A stretch of 64,000 nt of DNA from Deltaproteobacteria bacterium. Its GTDB lineage: Bacteria > Desulfobacterota > Syntrophia > Syntrophales > Smithellaceae. Under the pieces are notes generated by a model, which was given only the letters and a program-made list of their open reading frames with translations, searched no databases and was not told the DNA's origin. The translations under genes were made by a program, and so were the position numbers. Location: NCBI GenBank assembly GCA_022710585.1, contig JAKLGV010000011.1:34148-98147 (forward strand). The letters run 5' to 3'. Below, one piece after another: positions 1 through 12,915 of this stretch. Numbering within the stretch: position 1 is the stretch's first letter; every line of letters begins with the position of its first letter.

Positions 1-354
1 AAATTTATTGAAGGAATGACCGTATTGGAGCTGTCAGCTCTGGTCAAAGAATTGGAAGAAAAATTTGGTGTTTCCGCTGCCGCTCCGATGATGGCCGCTG
101 TGGCCGTTCCCGGCGCTGCCGCCGCCGCTCCGGCTGAAGAAAAAACGGAATTCGATGTGATCCTGACCGGCTTCGGCGCGGAAAAGATTCAGGTCATTAA
201 AGTTGTTCGCGCGATCACCAATCTGGGATTGAAAGAAGCGAAAGATCTGGTGGAAGGCGTGCCCAAGCCCATTAAAGAAGGCGCTTCCAAAGATGAAGCC
301 GCTGATATCAAGAAGAAAATTGAAGAAGTGGGCGGTACCGTCGAGATTAAGTAA
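1..354 (+). CDS. rplL: 50S ribosomal protein L7/L12, 5' end outside window
   Basis: L7/L12 forms the multicopy ribosomal stalk that recruits and activates translational GTPases such as EF-Tu and EF-G. The frame is open from base 1. The codons before the internal ATG at 16 read KFIEG, which is normal L7/L12 N-terminal sequence, so the true start lies upstream of the window and ATG 16 is not the start. The visible protein has the N-terminal dimerisation helix, an Ala/Pro-rich hinge, and the conserved C-terminal domain ending GGTVEIK. It lies 36 nt upstream of rpoB in the usual rplJL-rpoBC order. Only the truncation is notable. Confidence 0.96.
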   Translation, partial: KFIEGMTVLELSALVKELEEKFGVSAAAPMMAAVAVPGAAAAAPAEEKTEFDVILTGFGAEKIQVIKVVRAITNLGLKEAKDLVEGVPKPIKEGASKDEAADIKKKIEEVGGTVEIK

Positions 355-390
355 AACGATCTCAAACATTAAAAATTTTTTAAGGACTTT

Positions 391-3300
391 ATGAGTGACT
401 TTAGAAAAATATTCGGGCAGGTAAAAAAGATACTGGATATCCCCAACCTGATTGATATTCAGACAAAATCCTATGAGACATTTCTGCAAAAGGATATCGC
501 TCCGGTCAAACGGAGCAATAATGTGGGGTTGCAAGGCGCTTTCAAGAGCGTCTTCCCCATTTCTGATTTCAGCGGCAAATGTTCCCTGGAATTTGTCAGC
601 TACAAGCTGGGCGATATCCGCTACGATGTAAATGAGTGTATCCAGAAAGGCATGACGTATGCCGCTCCCCTGAAGATCGTCGTTCGGCTCGTTGTCTTTG
701 ACGTTGAGCGTCCGTCTGAAGGCAGAAACATCGGAGAGGAAACGGCGGAAGCGCGTCAGATCCGGGACATCAAAGAACAGGAAGTCTATTTTGGTGAAAT
801 CCCCCTGATGACGGAAAATGGCACATTCATTATCAATGGAACGGAGCGGGTGATTGTCAACCAGCTCCACCGTTCTCCTGGTATCTTTTTTGATCACGAC
901 AAGGGAAAAATTGTGACCAGCGGCAAACTGATTTATTCGTCGCGAGTCATCCCCATCCGGGGGTCCTGGCTGGATTTCGAGTTTGATTCCAAAGATATTC
1001 TTTACGTGCGCATTGACCGTCGCCGCAAAATGCCGGTGACGATTCTACTCAAGGCGCTGGGTAATTCCACGCAGTTTATTCTGAACTATTTCTACAGCGT
1101 CAATACGGTGATCATCGAGAACAAGAAGATCTATTTTGCCGTGAATGAGGCGCTGGTTGGCCAGAAAGCGCCGGAAGATGTCAAGGATGCGAAAACGTCT
1201 GAAGTCATTATCAAGAAGAGCCGTAAATTCACCAAACCGCTGATTAAAAAGATAGCGGATTCCGGCATCAAGCGCGTGCACATTGGTGATTTTGAACTGG
1301 CCGGTAAAGTTCCGTCGCAGGATGTTTTGGATCCCGAAACCGGCGCGGTGGTCTTTCGCTGCAACGAGGAATTGCCCGCCAACTGCATGGAGATCATCAA
1401 GGAAAAAGACATCAAAGAATTGAAGATCATCCACATCGATGAAGACACGGATAACGCGTCCATCCGGGATACGCTTTTGCTGGATAAAATTGACAGCACC
1501 GAAGACGCAATTATGGAAATCTATCGCCGTCTGCGTCCCAGCAATCCCCCGACGCCGGAAACAGCCGGAAAGTTTTTCAAAAGCCTTTTCTTCGAGCCGG
1601 AAACCTATGATCTGTCGAATGTCGGCCGGGCGAAGATGAATTATAAGCTGCACATGAATGTGCCGACGGATACGACGGTTCTGAGCAACGACGATATTAT
1701 GTCCGCGGTCAAATATCTGATTGATCTGAAAAACGGCGTCGGCGATTGCAGCGTTGATGATATCGATCATCTGGGCAACCGCCGCGTGCGCTCGGTCGGA
1801 GAGCTGATTGAAAATCAGTACCGCATCGGTCTGGTGCGCATGGAACGGGCGATCAAGGAAAAAATGAGCCTCCAGGACATTGAAACCATGATGCCGCATG
1901 ACCTCATTAACGCCAAACCGGTTTCCGCGGTGGTCAATGAATTCTTCAACTCTAGCCAGCTTTCCCAGTTTATGGACCAGACCAATCCGCTTTCGGAAAT
2001 CACGCATAAGCGGCGTCTGTCCGCGCTGGGTCCCGGCGGTCTGACAAGAGAAAGAGCGGGTTTTGAAGTCCGCGACGTTCATCCGACACATTACGGCCGC
2101 ATCTGTCCCATCGAGACGCCGGAAGGTCCGAATATCGGTCTTATTGTCTCGCTGAGCACCTACGCGAGAGTCAATGAATTCGGCTTTATTGAAACGCCCT
2201 ACCGGATGGTGGAAAACGGAAAGGTGTCCGATGAAGTTCGTTTTGTGACGGCCATTGAAGAGGAGAATCAGATCATCGCTTCGGCGGATCGTCCCCTCAA
2301 CAAACAGGACAAATTTGTCGAGGAATTGATATCGGTCAGGAAAGCGGGCAGCTATATGTCGGTGGTTCCTGAAGACATCAAAATGATGGATGTTTCCCCC
2401 ACGCAGCTGGTCAGTGTGGCCGCGGCCCTGATTCCCTTTCTGGAGCATGACGACGCCAACCGCGCGCTGATGGGATCCAACATGCAGAGGCAGGCAGTGC
2501 CGCTGATGAGTCCGGAAGTTCCGGTCGTCGGCACGGGCGTGGAGTCCGTGGTCGCCCGCGATTCCGGCGCTGTTGTTGTGGCCAGGAGAGCCGGCGTTGT
2601 CGAAAGCGTCGATGCCTCCCGGCTGATCGTCCGGGCGGACCGTATGGAAGAAGACGGAATCGACAGCGGCGTGGATATTTATAATCTGTCCAAATATCAG
2701 CGATCCAATCAGGACACATGCTTCAATCAGAAACCGATCGTCAGTGTCGGCCAGCGCGTCGGCAGAAAAGATATTCTGGCAGACGGCCCGGCCATTGACA
2801 ACGGCGAACTGGCCCTGGGCAGAAATGTGATGGTCGCTTTTATGTCCTGGGGCGGCTACAACTACGAAGACTCCATTCTGGTCAGTGAACGGGTGGTGAA
2901 GGAAGATATCTTCACGTCCATTCATATTGAAGAATTTGAAACGATGTCCCGCGATACCAAACTGGGCAAGGAAGAAATCACGCGCGACATTCCCAATGTC
3001 GGGGAAGAAGTGCTCAAAAATCTGGATGAAAGCGGCATTGTCTGCATCGGTGTCTCCGTGAAGCCGGGGGATATTCTGGTGGGCAAGATCACGCCCAAAG
3101 GCGAAACGCAGCTGTCCGCGGAAGAAAAACTCTTGCGGGCGATCTTCGGAGAAAAAGCCAGTGACGTGCGCGACACCTCATTGCGCGTTCCGCCTGGCGT
3201 CGAAGGAACGGTGATTGATGCCAAGATCTTTACCCGGAAAGGCGCGGAAAGCGATCTTCGTTCACAGGCCATCGAAGCGGACGCCATTGAACAGATTACC

Positions 3301-4524
3301 CAGAACAGAGATGATGAAATCCGCATTCTGACGGAAACCATCAAACATGATCTGACAAAACTGGTTGTCGGCAAAACGGCGGCTACCAAGATCGCGGACG
3401 CGAAAAAGAAAACGGTCCTGAAGAAAGGCGATAAAATCACAAAAGAAATCTGGGATGAATTGCCTTTCTCCGGCTGGAAGGAAATCACCATTGCCGAGAA
3501 TGACGGAACGGAAGAGAAGATCAGCGGTCTCATCGCTTCTCTGGAGAGAAAAATTGATTTTGTCAACGCGCATTTCGAAGAGAAAATGGAAAAGATCAAG
3601 GCCAGCGATGAGCTGCCGCCCGGCGTGATCAAGATGGTCAAGGTTTATATTGCCATCAAGCGAAGACTGTCCGTCGGCGACAAAATGGCCGGCCGCCATG
3701 GGAACAAGGGTGTTTTGTCCCGCATTCTGCCCGAGGAGGATATGCCCTATTTTGCCGACGGCTCCACTGTTGACATCGTCCTCAATCCATTGGGCGTTCC
3801 TTCGCGAATGAACGTCGGACAGATTCTGGAAACCCATCTGGGCTGGGCGGCCAAATCCATCGGTGAAAGTTTAAATGAGTTGATCGAAAAGCATTACAAT
3901 TTGAATGACATTAAACATGACTTGAAAAAGAGCTATTCCTCACCAGACTTCGATAAATTTGTTGATCATGCATCGGCGGACGATATCCGACGGTTTCTCG
4001 GACGTCTGAAAAAAGGCATGCTCGTGGCCAGCCCCGTATTTGACGGCTGCCACGAAGATCAGATCCGGGAGATGCTCACGAAAGCCGGCCTGCCAGAGAC
4101 GGGGCAATCCCTGCTGTTTGACGGCAGAACCGGAGAGCCGTTTGATCAGGAAGTGACGGTGGGAATTATTTATATGATGAAACTGCACCACTTGGTGGAT
4201 AATAAAATTCATGCCCGTTCTATCGGGCCTTATTCCCTGGTCACGCAGCAGCCGCTGGGAGGCAAGGCCCAGTTCGGCGGTCAGAGACTGGGAGAAATGG
4301 AAGTCTGGGCGATGGAAGCCTATGGCGCGGCTCACGCCCTGCAGGAGTTCCTCACGGTCAAGTCTGATGACGTGGCGGGAAGAACGAGAATTTACGAATC
4401 CATTGTCAAGGGTGAACATAATTTTGAGTCGGGCCTCCCGGAATCCTTTAACGTGCTCGTTAAAGAGCTTCAGGGGCTCGGTCTGGATGTGGAACTGGTG
4501 GAAGAACCCGACAGCCTGAGCTGA
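391..4524 (+). CDS. rpoB: DNA-directed RNA polymerase subunit beta
   Basis: Catalytic beta subunit of RNA polymerase, 1377 residues (E. coli 1342). The rifampicin-binding region is readable at about residues 515-550 ([20 protein letters not shown], then [11 protein letters not shown]) and has residues typical of a drug-sensitive enzyme. The motif [10 protein letters not shown] and the active-site stretch [12 protein letters not shown] (about 1096-1107) are intact. ATG 391 follows an AAGGA ribosome site. rpoC begins 75 nt after the stop, and no terminator is visible between them, so the two are read as one transcript. Confidence 0.98.
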   Translation: MSDFRKIFGQVKKILDIPNLIDIQTKSYETFLQKDIAPVKRSNNVGLQGAFKSVFPISDFSGKCSLEFVSYKLGDIRYDVNECIQKGMTYAAPLKIVVRLVVFDVERPSEGRNIGEETAEARQIRDIKEQEVYFGEIPLMTENGTFIINGTERVIVNQLHRSPGIFFDHDKGKIVTSGKLIYSSRVIPIRGSWLDFEFDSKDILYVRIDRRRKMPVTILLKALGNSTQFILNYFYSVNTVIIENKKIYFAVNEALVGQKAPEDVKDAKTSEVIIKKSRKFTKPLIKKIADSGIKRVHIGDFELAGKVPSQDVLDPETGAVVFRCNEELPANCMEIIKEKDIKELKIIHIDEDTDNASIRDTLLLDKIDSTEDAIMEIYRRLRPSNPPTPETAGKFFKSLFFEPETYDLSNVGRAKMNYKLHMNVPTDTTVLSNDDIMSAVKYLIDLKNGVGDCSVDDIDHLGNRRVRSVGELIENQYRIGLVRMERAIKEKMSLQDIETMMPHDLINAKPVSAVVNEFFNSSQLSQFMDQTNPLSEITHKRRLSALGPGGLTRERAGFEVRDVHPTHYGRICPIETPEGPNIGLIVSLSTYARVNEFGFIETPYRMVENGKVSDEVRFVTAIEEENQIIASADRPLNKQDKFVEELISVRKAGSYMSVVPEDIKMMDVSPTQLVSVAAALIPFLEHDDANRALMGSNMQRQAVPLMSPEVPVVGTGVESVVARDSGAVVVARRAGVVESVDASRLIVRADRMEEDGIDSGVDIYNLSKYQRSNQDTCFNQKPIVSVGQRVGRKDILADGPAIDNGELALGRNVMVAFMSWGGYNYEDSILVSERVVKEDIFTSIHIEEFETMSRDTKLGKEEITRDIPNVGEEVLKNLDESGIVCIGVSVKPGDILVGKITPKGETQLSAEEKLLRAIFGEKASDVRDTSLRVPPGVEGTVIDAKIFTRKGAESDLRSQAIEADAIEQITQNRDDEIRILTETIKHDLTKLVVGKTAATKIADAKKKTVLKKGDKITKEIWDELPFSGWKEITIAENDGTEEKISGLIASLERKIDFVNAHFEEKMEKIKASDELPPGVIKMVKVYIAIKRRLSVGDKMAGRHGNKGVLSRILPEEDMPYFADGSTVDIVLNPLGVPSRMNVGQILETHLGWAAKSIGESLNELIEKHYNLNDIKHDLKKSYSSPDFDKFVDHASADDIRRFLGRLKKGMLVASPVFDGCHEDQIREMLTKAGLPETGQSLLFDGRTGEPFDQEVTVGIIYMMKLHHLVDNKIHARSIGPYSLVTQQPLGGKAQFGGQRLGEMEVWAMEAYGAAHALQEFLTVKSDDVAGRTRIYESIVKGEHNFESGLPESFNVLVKELQGLGLDVELVEEPDSLS

Positions 4525-4599
4525 TCATTTGATCGCCGGGCTTTCCGGAAAAAGTTCACCGGCCATTTCACATCGCCATTTAAGGACAGGAGATAATCT

Positions 4600-7500
4600 G
4601 TGGAAGACGTTTTTAGTTATTTTGAAAAACCGAAAAATTTAGTTAAATTTAACGCAATGCAGATTTCCATCGCATCGCCGGAAAAGATCCAGAGCTGGTC
4701 GCACGGAGAGGTCAAGAAACCGGAAACCATCAACTATCGCACATTCAAACCGGAAAAAGACGGATTGTTCTGTGCGAAGATTTTCGGACCGGTGAAGGAT
4801 TATGAATGCCTCTGCGGGCGCTACAAGCGGATGAAACACCGTGGTGTGGTCTGCGAAAAGTGCGGTGTGGAAGTCATTCAGTCGAAAGTGCGCCGCGAAC
4901 GGATGGGGCACATTACACTGGCCACGCCGGTGGCGCATATCTGGTTTTTGAAAAGTCTTCCCAGCCGCATCGGCAACGCGGTGGATCTTTCACTGAAAGA
5001 ACTGGAAAAGGTTCTTTATTTTGAATCGTGGATTGTTCTGGATCCGAAGAACACACCGCTCACCAAAAAAGATCTACTCACGGATGAAGAGTACGAAGAA
5101 GCCCGCGAACAGTATGGCAATGACGGTTTTGTGGCCGGCATCGGCGCCGAAGCCATCCGTCAGCTGCTGGAAGAAATTGATCTGGAAAAGCTCTATGAAG
5201 AACTGCGCGCCGAGATCGTCACCTCCGTTTCCGATACCAAGAAAAAGAAGCTGGTGAAGAGATTAAAAGTCGTCGAGGCGCTGCGCAAATCAGGCAATAA
5301 GCCGGAATGGATGATTTTAACGGTACTGCCGGTGATTCCGCCGGACCTGCGCCCGCTGGTTCCCCTCGATGGCGGACGTTTTGCCACGTCCGATCTGAAC
5401 GATCTGTATCGCCGGGTCATCAACCGCAATAACCGCCTCAAGAGGCTGCAGGAGCTCAATGCCCCGGAAATTATCATCCGCAATGAAAAACGTATGCTGC
5501 AGGAAGCCGTGGACGTACTCTTTGACAACGGCCGCCGCGGCCGGGCGATTACCGGAACCAATAAACGCCCGCTCCGTTCCCTGTCCGATATGCTCAAAGG
5601 CAAGCAGGGGCGCTTCCGTCAGAATCTGCTGGGCAAACGCGTGGACTATTCCGGCCGTTCGGTGGTTACCGTCGGTCCGGATTTAAGACTGCATCAGTGC
5701 GGGCTGCCCAAAAAGATGGCCATCGAACTCTTCAAACCTTTCATTTACAACCGTTTGCTGGATAAAGGCTATGTCACGACGGTCAAGAGCGCCAAAAAGA
5801 TGGTGGAAAAGGAAACCGCCGAAGTCTGGGACGCGTTGGATGAGGTGGTGCGCGAATATCCGGTCATCTTAAACCGTGCTCCCACGCTGCACCGACTGGG
5901 CATTCAGGCGTTTGAGCCGGTGTTGATTGAGGGCAAGGCCATTCAGCTTCATCCGCTGGTGTGCACGGCGTTCAACGCGGACTTTGACGGTGACCAGATG
6001 GCGGTCCATATCCCTCTTTCCATTGAAGCGCAGACGGAAGCCCGGGTTCTGATGATGTCCACCAACAATATTCTGTCTCCGGCCAACGGAAGCCCGATCA
6101 TTATTCCCAGCCAGGATATCGTTCTGGGCATTTATTATCTGACCCGGGAGAAGACCGATGTAAAGGGCGAAGGCATGATCTTTGCCGATCCGGATGAAGT
6201 CCGCTCCGCCATCGATAATGGCGTGATTGATCTGCACGCGCGGATCAAGGTGCGCATCAATGGCGCGATGAAAAATACGACCGCCGGAAGAATCATCCTG
6301 TCGGAAATCGTGCCGGAAGAAATCGGTTTTGATGATATCAATAAATTGATGAATAAAAAGCAACTGACCCATCTGATTGACCATTGCTATCGTCTTTGCG
6401 GGGACAAGACAACGATTATTCTGGCCGACAAATTGAAGGATCTCGGCTTTAAATACGCGACGATTTCAGGCCTCTCCTTTGCCGTGGGCAACATGATTAT
6501 TCCGGAGCACAAGAAACGTATCGTTCTGCAGGCGGATAAAGATGTTTTGAAGATTCAGAAGCAGTATATGGACGGCTTGATTACCGATGGTGAGCGATAT
6601 AATAAGGTCGTCGATATCTGGGCGCAGTCCACTGAAAAAATTGCTTCCGAAATGTTGAAGGGTATCAGCACCGAGGAAGTCGCTGCCGCGGATGGCAAGA
6701 AACGAAAAATTGAAAGTTTCAATCCTATTTACATGATGGCTGATTCCGGGGCGCGCGGTTCCGGACAGCAGTTAAGACAGTTGGCCGGTATGCGCGGTCT
6801 GATGGCCAAACCGTCCGGTGAAATTATTGAAACTCCCATCACCGCCAATTTCCGCGAAGGCCTGACCGTTTTGCAGTACTTCATCTCGACGCACGGCGCC
6901 CGCAAAGGTCTGGCCGATACCGCGTTGAAGACGGCCAACTCCGGTTATCTGACCAGACGGCTGGTGGATGTGGCTCAGGACAGCATCATCACCGAGCATG
7001 ACTGTGAAACCGTTGACGGCGTTTACGTATCCGCTCTGATGGAAGGCGGTGAAATTATTGAAACCGCCGGTGAGCGCGTGCTGGGTCGCGTCGCCCTCCA
7101 GGAAATCAAGGATCCGTTTACCGGAGAAGTGATCGTGAAAGCCAACCAGATGATCGATGAAACCCTGGCGGATAGAATCGATCAGGCGGGCATTGAAAAA
7201 GTCAATATCCGGTCGGTTTTAACCTGTCGCTCCAAGCATGGCGTGTGCGCGATGTGCTACGGACGAGATCTGGCTCACGGCCATCTGGTCAATATCGGCG
7301 AAGCGGTCGGTATCGTCGCCGCGCAATCCATCGGTGAACCGGGTACGCAGCTCACGATGAGAACGTTCCATATCGGTGGAACGGCGAAATTTGATGAGCA
7401 GTCCACTCTGGTGGCCCGTCATGACGGCATCATCAAGTTTGTCAATCTCAGCACGGTGAGAACCAAGGAAGGCGATCTGGTCGTGATGAAGCGCAACGGT

Positions 7501-8694
7501 GAAGTTCATGTTCTGGATGAACAGAAACGCAGCCGCGGCAAATATGTTCTTTCCTACGGCGCTCATTTGAAAGTGACCGATAACAGTGAAGTAAAGAAAG
7601 GCCAACTGATTGCCGAATGGGATCCCTTCTCCATCCCGATTCTGGCGGAAGTGGATGGAACGATTAAATTCGATGATATCACGGAAGGAAAAACAATGCA
7701 GGAGCAGGTTGACGAAGTGACCGGCCTGTCGCGCAAGATCATTGTTGAATACAAAGGCGGAGATTTGAGGCCGCGTGTTTCGATTAAGGACAGCAAGGGC
7801 AAAACCGCCAAACTGGCCGATTCCAATGCCGTTGCCCGTTATCTTCTGTCGGTGGGCGTCAACTTGGTTGTTTCGGAGGGTGATGGCGTCAAAGCCGGCG
7901 ATATTATTGCCAAGATTCCGCGTGAAACAACAAAAACCAAAGATATTACAGGCGGTCTTCCCCGTGTGGCCGAGCTCTTCGAGGCCCGCAAACCCAAAGA
8001 CTTTGCCGTCATCAGCGAAATCAGCGGTGTTGTGGAATATGGTAAAGACGCCAAAGGCAAGCGGAAGATCATTGTCCGTCCCGATGTGGGGGACGTGAAA
8101 GAATACCTTATCGCGAAAGGAAAGCATATCAGCGTTCAGGAAGGCGATCAGGTTACGCCCGGCGACGCTTTGATGTCCGGCGTCAATAATCCCCATGACA
8201 TTCTTTCCATTAAGGGTGAGAAAGAACTGGCCCGGTACCTGGTGGATGAGGTTCAGGAAGTTTACCGTCTGCAGGGCGTCAAGATTAACGATAAGCACAT
8301 GGAAGTCATTGTCCGTCAGATGCTCCGACGGGTTAAGGTAGCCGATCCCGGTGACACAACGTTTATTGCCGATGAAAAGATCGAGCGTTACCGCTTCCTT
8401 GAGGAAAACGAAAAGATTATCGCTCAGGGCGGCCGCCCGGCCATCGGTGAACCACTGCTGCTGGGCATCACCAAGGCGTCTCTGAGCACGCAGAGCTTTA
8501 TTTCCGCTGCTTCCTTCCAGGAAACCACGAAAGTGCTCACCGAAGCCGCTCTTTCCGGCAAGACCGACTACTTAAGAGGTCTGAAAGAAAATGTAATTAT
8601 GGGTCGATTGATTACGGCCGGCACGGGTCTGGTCATGTATCGCAAACTGGGGATTAAACTGGAAAACGAAAATCCGGAGGCGGTTGCGGAATAA
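4600..8694 (+). CDS. rpoC: DNA-directed RNA polymerase subunit beta'
   Basis: Beta' subunit of RNA polymerase, 1364 residues, carrying the catalytic magnesium. The invariant loop [10 protein letters not shown] is at about residues 459-468. The N-terminal zinc site has Cys70, Cys72, Cys85 and Cys88, the same numbering as E. coli. The second zinc cluster ([11 protein letters not shown]) is followed by the bridge/trigger region [13 protein letters not shown]. The start is GTG at 4600, preceded by AGGACAGGAG. The gene completes the rplL-rpoB-rpoC group, and a promoter candidate for the next operon follows within 25 nt of the stop. Confidence 0.98.
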   Translation: MEDVFSYFEKPKNLVKFNAMQISIASPEKIQSWSHGEVKKPETINYRTFKPEKDGLFCAKIFGPVKDYECLCGRYKRMKHRGVVCEKCGVEVIQSKVRRERMGHITLATPVAHIWFLKSLPSRIGNAVDLSLKELEKVLYFESWIVLDPKNTPLTKKDLLTDEEYEEAREQYGNDGFVAGIGAEAIRQLLEEIDLEKLYEELRAEIVTSVSDTKKKKLVKRLKVVEALRKSGNKPEWMILTVLPVIPPDLRPLVPLDGGRFATSDLNDLYRRVINRNNRLKRLQELNAPEIIIRNEKRMLQEAVDVLFDNGRRGRAITGTNKRPLRSLSDMLKGKQGRFRQNLLGKRVDYSGRSVVTVGPDLRLHQCGLPKKMAIELFKPFIYNRLLDKGYVTTVKSAKKMVEKETAEVWDALDEVVREYPVILNRAPTLHRLGIQAFEPVLIEGKAIQLHPLVCTAFNADFDGDQMAVHIPLSIEAQTEARVLMMSTNNILSPANGSPIIIPSQDIVLGIYYLTREKTDVKGEGMIFADPDEVRSAIDNGVIDLHARIKVRINGAMKNTTAGRIILSEIVPEEIGFDDINKLMNKKQLTHLIDHCYRLCGDKTTIILADKLKDLGFKYATISGLSFAVGNMIIPEHKKRIVLQADKDVLKIQKQYMDGLITDGERYNKVVDIWAQSTEKIASEMLKGISTEEVAAADGKKRKIESFNPIYMMADSGARGSGQQLRQLAGMRGLMAKPSGEIIETPITANFREGLTVLQYFISTHGARKGLADTALKTANSGYLTRRLVDVAQDSIITEHDCETVDGVYVSALMEGGEIIETAGERVLGRVALQEIKDPFTGEVIVKANQMIDETLADRIDQAGIEKVNIRSVLTCRSKHGVCAMCYGRDLAHGHLVNIGEAVGIVAAQSIGEPGTQLTMRTFHIGGTAKFDEQSTLVARHDGIIKFVNLSTVRTKEGDLVVMKRNGEVHVLDEQKRSRGKYVLSYGAHLKVTDNSEVKKGQLIAEWDPFSIPILAEVDGTIKFDDITEGKTMQEQVDEVTGLSRKIIVEYKGGDLRPRVSIKDSKGKTAKLADSNAVARYLLSVGVNLVVSEGDGVKAGDIIAKIPRETTKTKDITGGLPRVAELFEARKPKDFAVISEISGVVEYGKDAKGKRKIIVRPDVGDVKEYLIAKGKHISVQEGDQVTPGDALMSGVNNPHDILSIKGEKELARYLVDEVQEVYRLQGVKINDKHMEVIVRQMLRRVKVADPGDTTFIADEKIERYRFLEENEKIIAQGGRPAIGEPLLLGITKASLSTQSFISAASFQETTKVLTEAALSGKTDYLRGLKENVIMGRLITAGTGLVMYRKLGIKLENENPEAVAE

Positions 8695-8717
8695 TTTAAA
8701 AATAAATATAAAAATGC

Positions 8718-8749
8718 TTGACATCTTTAATTTTAACTGGTACGTACCA
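8718..8749 (+). promoter_or_regulatory. Candidate promoter of the rpsL operon with overlapping 12-bp palindrome
   Basis: A perfect -35 hexamer TTGACA (8718-8723) is followed 17 nt later by TACGTA, a poor -10. That weak -10 lies inside a perfect 12-bp palindrome, TGGTACGTACCA (8738-8749). The arrangement suggests either a promoter that needs an activator or one blocked by a factor binding the palindrome. The -35 is strong, the -10 is doubtful, and the regulator is unknown. Confidence 0.45.
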
Positions 8750-8801
8750 CCGGTTCGCTGCCCCAAATAGGATTAAAGGCAGTGATTTTTCAAGGAGGAA
8801 A

Positions 8802-9173
8802 ATGCCGACTATCAGTCAATTGATCCGGAAAGGCCGGATGAAAGTGAAAAAGAAAACTAATACGCCCGCGCTGGCGAGTTCGCCGCAGCGCAGAGGTGTT
8901 TGCGTGAGAGTTTACACAACGACTCCCAAGAAGCCGAATTCCGCTCTGCGAAAAGTGGCCAGGGTTCGCCTGACCAGTGGATATGAAGTTTCTTCTTATA
9001 TTCCGGGCATCGGTCACAATCTGCAGGAACATTCTGTTGTTCTGGTGCGCGGGGGGAGAGTCAAGGATCTGCCCGGTGTACGCTATCATGTCATCAGGGG
9101 AACGCTGGATACCGTAGGCGTGCAGGACCGTAAACAGGGTCGATCCAAGTATGGTGCGAAAAAGCCAAGCTAA
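8802..9173 (+). CDS. rpsL: 30S ribosomal protein S12
   Basis: S12 lies at the decoding centre and controls translational accuracy. The ATG at 8802 is preceded by AAGGAGGAA. A longer in-frame reading from 8718 would run through the promoter and has no support. The resulting 123 residues match the family length. Lys43 (TTPKKPNS) and Lys88 (RVKDLPG), where streptomycin-resistance changes arise in other bacteria, are the sensitive type. Asp89, methylthiolated by RimO in some bacteria, is present. rpsG begins 14 nt after the stop. Confidence 0.97.
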   Translation: MPTISQLIRKGRMKVKKKTNTPALASSPQRRGVCVRVYTTTPKKPNSALRKVARVRLTSGYEVSSYIPGIGHNLQEHSVVLVRGGRVKDLPGVRYHVIRGTLDTVGVQDRKQGRSKYGAKKPS

Positions 9174-9187
9174 ACGGAGACAATGAA

Positions 9188-9658
9188 ATGCCGAGAAGAC
9201 GGGAAGTAGAAAAAAGAGATATTTTGCCGGATCCCAAGTTTAATAATAAACTGGTCGCAAAATTCATTAATTCTTTATTGAAAAGAGGCAAGAAAAGCGT
9301 TGCGGAAAGCATTCTGTATGGGGCTTTCGATATCATTGAAAAGCGGGTCAAGGAACAGCCGGTCGAATTTTTTGAAAAGGCTGTCAATAATGTCAAACCT
9401 GTGATTGAAGTCAAATCCAGAAGAGTCGGCGGTTCCACTTATCAGGTGCCGACGGAAGTCGTTCCATCCAGGCGCACCGCGCTGGCCATTCGATGGCTGA
9501 TTTCCAACGCCCAGGAGAGGGCGGAAAAAACCATGCGGGAAAAACTGGCCGCGGAACTGATTGATGCCGCGAACAACCGGGGTGGAGCGATCAAGAAAAA
9601 AGAAGCTGTGCATAAGATGGCGGAGGCCAATAAAGCCTTTGCGCATTATAAATTTTAA
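9188..9658 (+). CDS. rpsG: 30S ribosomal protein S7
   Basis: S7 nucleates assembly of the 30S head and contacts the E-site tRNA. The 156-residue protein has the family opening [10 protein letters not shown] and the conserved [17 protein letters not shown] stretch. ATG 9188 follows GGAGA. An earlier ATG at 9183 is in another frame and stops at once. The next gene is tuf. In most bacteria fusA (EF-G) would come first, and here it is missing. Confidence 0.97.
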   Translation: MPRRREVEKRDILPDPKFNNKLVAKFINSLLKRGKKSVAESILYGAFDIIEKRVKEQPVEFFEKAVNNVKPVIEVKSRRVGGSTYQVPTEVVPSRRTALAIRWLISNAQERAEKTMREKLAAELIDAANNRGGAIKKKEAVHKMAEANKAFAHYKF

Positions 9659-9714
9659 ATAACCATTTAAACGATAGGGAAACTAACCATTCAAAGTTAA
9701 GGAGGATAGGTGAG

Positions 9715-10908
<1,194 letters not shown>

Positions 10909-10928
10909 AAAAGTAGGTTAGCTAACCC

Positions 10929-11237
10929 ATGAAAGAACAAAAGATTAGAATTCGTCTAAAAGCTTACGATTATAAACTGTTGGATCGCTCCGTGGAAGAG
11001 ATTGTGGAAACAGCCAAAAAAACCGGTGCGCGTGTCGCCGGCCCCATACCGATTCCTACTGAGATCAATAAGTATTGCGTGAACCGATCACCTCATGTGG
11101 ATAAGAAGTCTCGCGAGCAGTTTGAAATCCGAACCCATAAAAGACTGGTTGATATTGTTGAGCCTACGCAGGCCACGGTGGATGCCTTAATGAAACTGGA
11201 TCTGTCCGCCGGGGTGGATGTGGAAATTAAAGCGTAG
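10929..11237 (+). CDS. rpsJ: 30S ribosomal protein S10
   Basis: S10 is a 30S head protein and, in many bacteria, the NusE partner in transcription antitermination. The 102 residues match the family length and include the signature [18 protein letters not shown]. The ribosome site before ATG 10929 is weak. The gene opens the S10-type order but is only 20 nt behind tuf. A strong hairpin separates it from rplC. Confidence 0.97.
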   Translation: MKEQKIRIRLKAYDYKLLDRSVEEIVETAKKTGARVAGPIPIPTEINKYCVNRSPHVDKKSREQFEIRTHKRLVDIVEPTQATVDALMKLDLSAGVDVEIKA

Positions 11238-11251
11238 GCGTATTGAAGAAC

Positions 11252-11289
11252 AATTGAAGGATGGCATTAAAAAATGCCATCCTTCAATT
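11252..11289 (+). promoter_or_regulatory. Perfect 17-bp hairpin between rpsJ and rplC
   Basis: Two 17-nt arms (11252-11268 and 11273-11289) are exact reverse complements around an AAAA loop. No run of T follows, so this is not a classical intrinsic terminator. It lies 14 nt after the rpsJ stop and 37 nt before the rplC start. Possible roles are RNA processing, transcript stabilisation, attenuation, or an autoregulatory ribosomal-protein binding site. Which of these applies is unknown. Confidence 0.75.
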
Positions 11290-11326
11290 CAATATTTAAA
11301 TGTTTACAAAAAAAATGGAAGATCAG

Positions 11327-11953
11327 ATGAGCAAGGGAATTATTGGTAAGAAATTAGGAATGACTCAGGTCTTTGCGGATGACGGTTCAGCCGTGGGCGT
11401 TACCGCTGTTGAAGTTGAACCATCGGTTGTTTTACAGATCAAGACAAAGGACAAAGACGGCTACGACGCGGTTCAGCTGGGGTACGGTCGCGTAAAGCAG
11501 AAGAATGTTACCAAGCCGATGCAAGGCCACTTCAACAAGGCCAACAAAGGATGCTTTCGTTTTGTGAGAGAATTTCCCGTACAGTCTGAAATGTATGATG
11601 TGGGACAGGAAATTACGGCTGACATTTTTAAGATGGGAGATTATGTGGATGTGGTCGGAACATCCAAAGGCAAGGGTTTCCAAGGTGTTATGAAAAGACA
11701 CGGATTCGGCGGCGGCAGGGCCACGCATGGTTCGATGTTTCATCGCGCTCCCGGTTCCATCGGCGCCAGCGCCGATCCCTCGCGCGTTTTTAAAGGAACC
11801 CGGATGGGCGGTCAGATGGGCAATGTCCGAAAAACCACCCAGAACTTAGAGGTTTGGCAGGTGCGGTCCGACAGAAATTTGCTCCTGTTGAAGGGCGCGG
11901 TTCCCGGCAGCAGAAACGGTTTTATAATAATCAAGAAAGCAAAGAAAAAATAG
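11327..11953 (+). CDS. rplC: 50S ribosomal protein L3
   Basis: L3 is an early 50S assembly protein reaching the peptidyl transferase centre. ATG 11327 is chosen over an in-frame ATG at 11300. It gives the family N-terminus [14 protein letters not shown] and 208 residues, and has GGAAG at a proper distance. The glycine-rich loop [20 protein letters not shown], which carries the Gln methylated by PrmB in some species, is recognisable though it differs in detail. rplD follows within 30 nt. Confidence 0.96.
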   Translation: MSKGIIGKKLGMTQVFADDGSAVGVTAVEVEPSVVLQIKTKDKDGYDAVQLGYGRVKQKNVTKPMQGHFNKANKGCFRFVREFPVQSEMYDVGQEITADIFKMGDYVDVVGTSKGKGFQGVMKRHGFGGGRATHGSMFHRAPGSIGASADPSRVFKGTRMGGQMGNVRKTTQNLEVWQVRSDRNLLLLKGAVPGSRNGFIIIKKAKKK

Positions 11954-11981
11954 TTAATAAGGCACATCTGGAGTTATGAAC

Positions 11982-12605
11982 ATGGCAGTTGCGGATGTTT
12001 TTGATATTCAAAAAAATAAAGTTGCTCAAGTTGAACTGAACGATGCCGTTTTCGGCGCGGAGGTCAACGAAGCGGTGATTTACGACGTAGTGAAAATGCA
12101 GTTGGCCGCCAGACGCTCCGGCACGGCAGACACCAAAACCAGAAGCGATGTTAGTGGAGGCGGAAAAAAACCGTGGCGTCAGAAGGGGACAGGCCGCGCC
12201 CGATCGGGGTCGTCAAGATCCCCCATCTGGAGAAAGGGCGGAACGGTTTTCGGTCCTCATCCCAGAGACTATGCGTACAGCGTTCCCAAAAAAATCCGCA
12301 GGAAAGCGCTGATCTCTGCGCTGAGCATGAAATTCAAAGACAAGAAGATGGTTATCCTGAAAGATTTCCCCATGGAAAAAATCAGCACCAAGGTTTTCCA
12401 AAACGTGGTTGATCTTTTCGATTTCAAAAAAGCGCTTTTTGTTCTGGATGACAATAATGACGTTTTGTTGAAGTCTTCGCGCAATATTCAAAACGTTAAG
12501 ATGATCAGGTCAGAGGGAATTAATGTTTATGATATTATGAATTGTGAGCATATCATTCTTCTCGAACCCTCCGTAAAAAAGATTGAGGGGGCATTGCTGG
12601 TATAA
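11982..12605 (+). CDS. rplD: 50S ribosomal protein L4
   Basis: L4 binds 23S rRNA and lines the exit tunnel. In E. coli it also represses its own S10 operon. ATG 11982 (MAVADVF, 207 residues) is preferred to ATG 11976 because the GGAG at 11970-11973 is only 2 nt from 11976 but 8 nt from 11982. The tunnel loop KPWRQKGTGRARSGSSRSPI is intact. The stop overlaps the rplW start by one base (TAATG), implying translational coupling. Confidence 0.96.
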   Translation: MAVADVFDIQKNKVAQVELNDAVFGAEVNEAVIYDVVKMQLAARRSGTADTKTRSDVSGGGKKPWRQKGTGRARSGSSRSPIWRKGGTVFGPHPRDYAYSVPKKIRRKALISALSMKFKDKKMVILKDFPMEKISTKVFQNVVDLFDFKKALFVLDDNNDVLLKSSRNIQNVKMIRSEGINVYDIMNCEHIILLEPSVKKIEGALLV

Positions 12606-12892
12606 TGGAATTAAACAAAGTAGTAAAGCGATTGCTGGTGACGGAAAAAACGACCGCCGCGCGGGACGACTTGAATAAGTATTTCTTGGAAGTGAACCCG
12701 AAGGCAAATAAGGTGGAAATCAAGGCAGCAGTGGAAAAGCTTTTCAAAGTCAAAGTCCTGGAGGTGCGCGTGATGCACGTTTTGGGAAAAAAGAAGAGAA
12801 TGGGCAGAACGATCGGCCAGAAGAGTTCGTGGAAAAAAGCCGTCGTGACGTTGGCTGAAGGCAGCAGGATTGAGTTTGCCGAAGGCATCTAA
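12605..12892 (+). CDS. rplW: 50S ribosomal protein L23
   Basis: L23 sits at the exit of the ribosomal tunnel and docks trigger factor and SRP. It has 95 residues, the normal size, with the conserved MELNKVVKRLLVTEKTT opening and the VRVMHVLGKKKRMGR loop. The ATG overlaps the rplD stop by one base. Confidence 0.96.
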   Translation: MELNKVVKRLLVTEKTTAARDDLNKYFLEVNPKANKVEIKAAVEKLFKVKVLEVRVMHVLGKKKRMGRTIGQKSSWKKAVVTLAEGSRIEFAEGI

Positions 12893-12915
12893 GAACTGGT
12901 TGAAGGATTGAACTG

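Noticed and set aside
1045..2925. 626-codon minus-strand open frame inside rpoB
   Set aside because: Antisense shadow of a certain gene, with no ribosome site and no recognisable domains. The low-complexity composition follows from rpoB codon use.
7219..8298. 359-codon minus-strand open frame inside rpoC
   Set aside because: Antisense to conserved rpoC sequence, with no independent signals.
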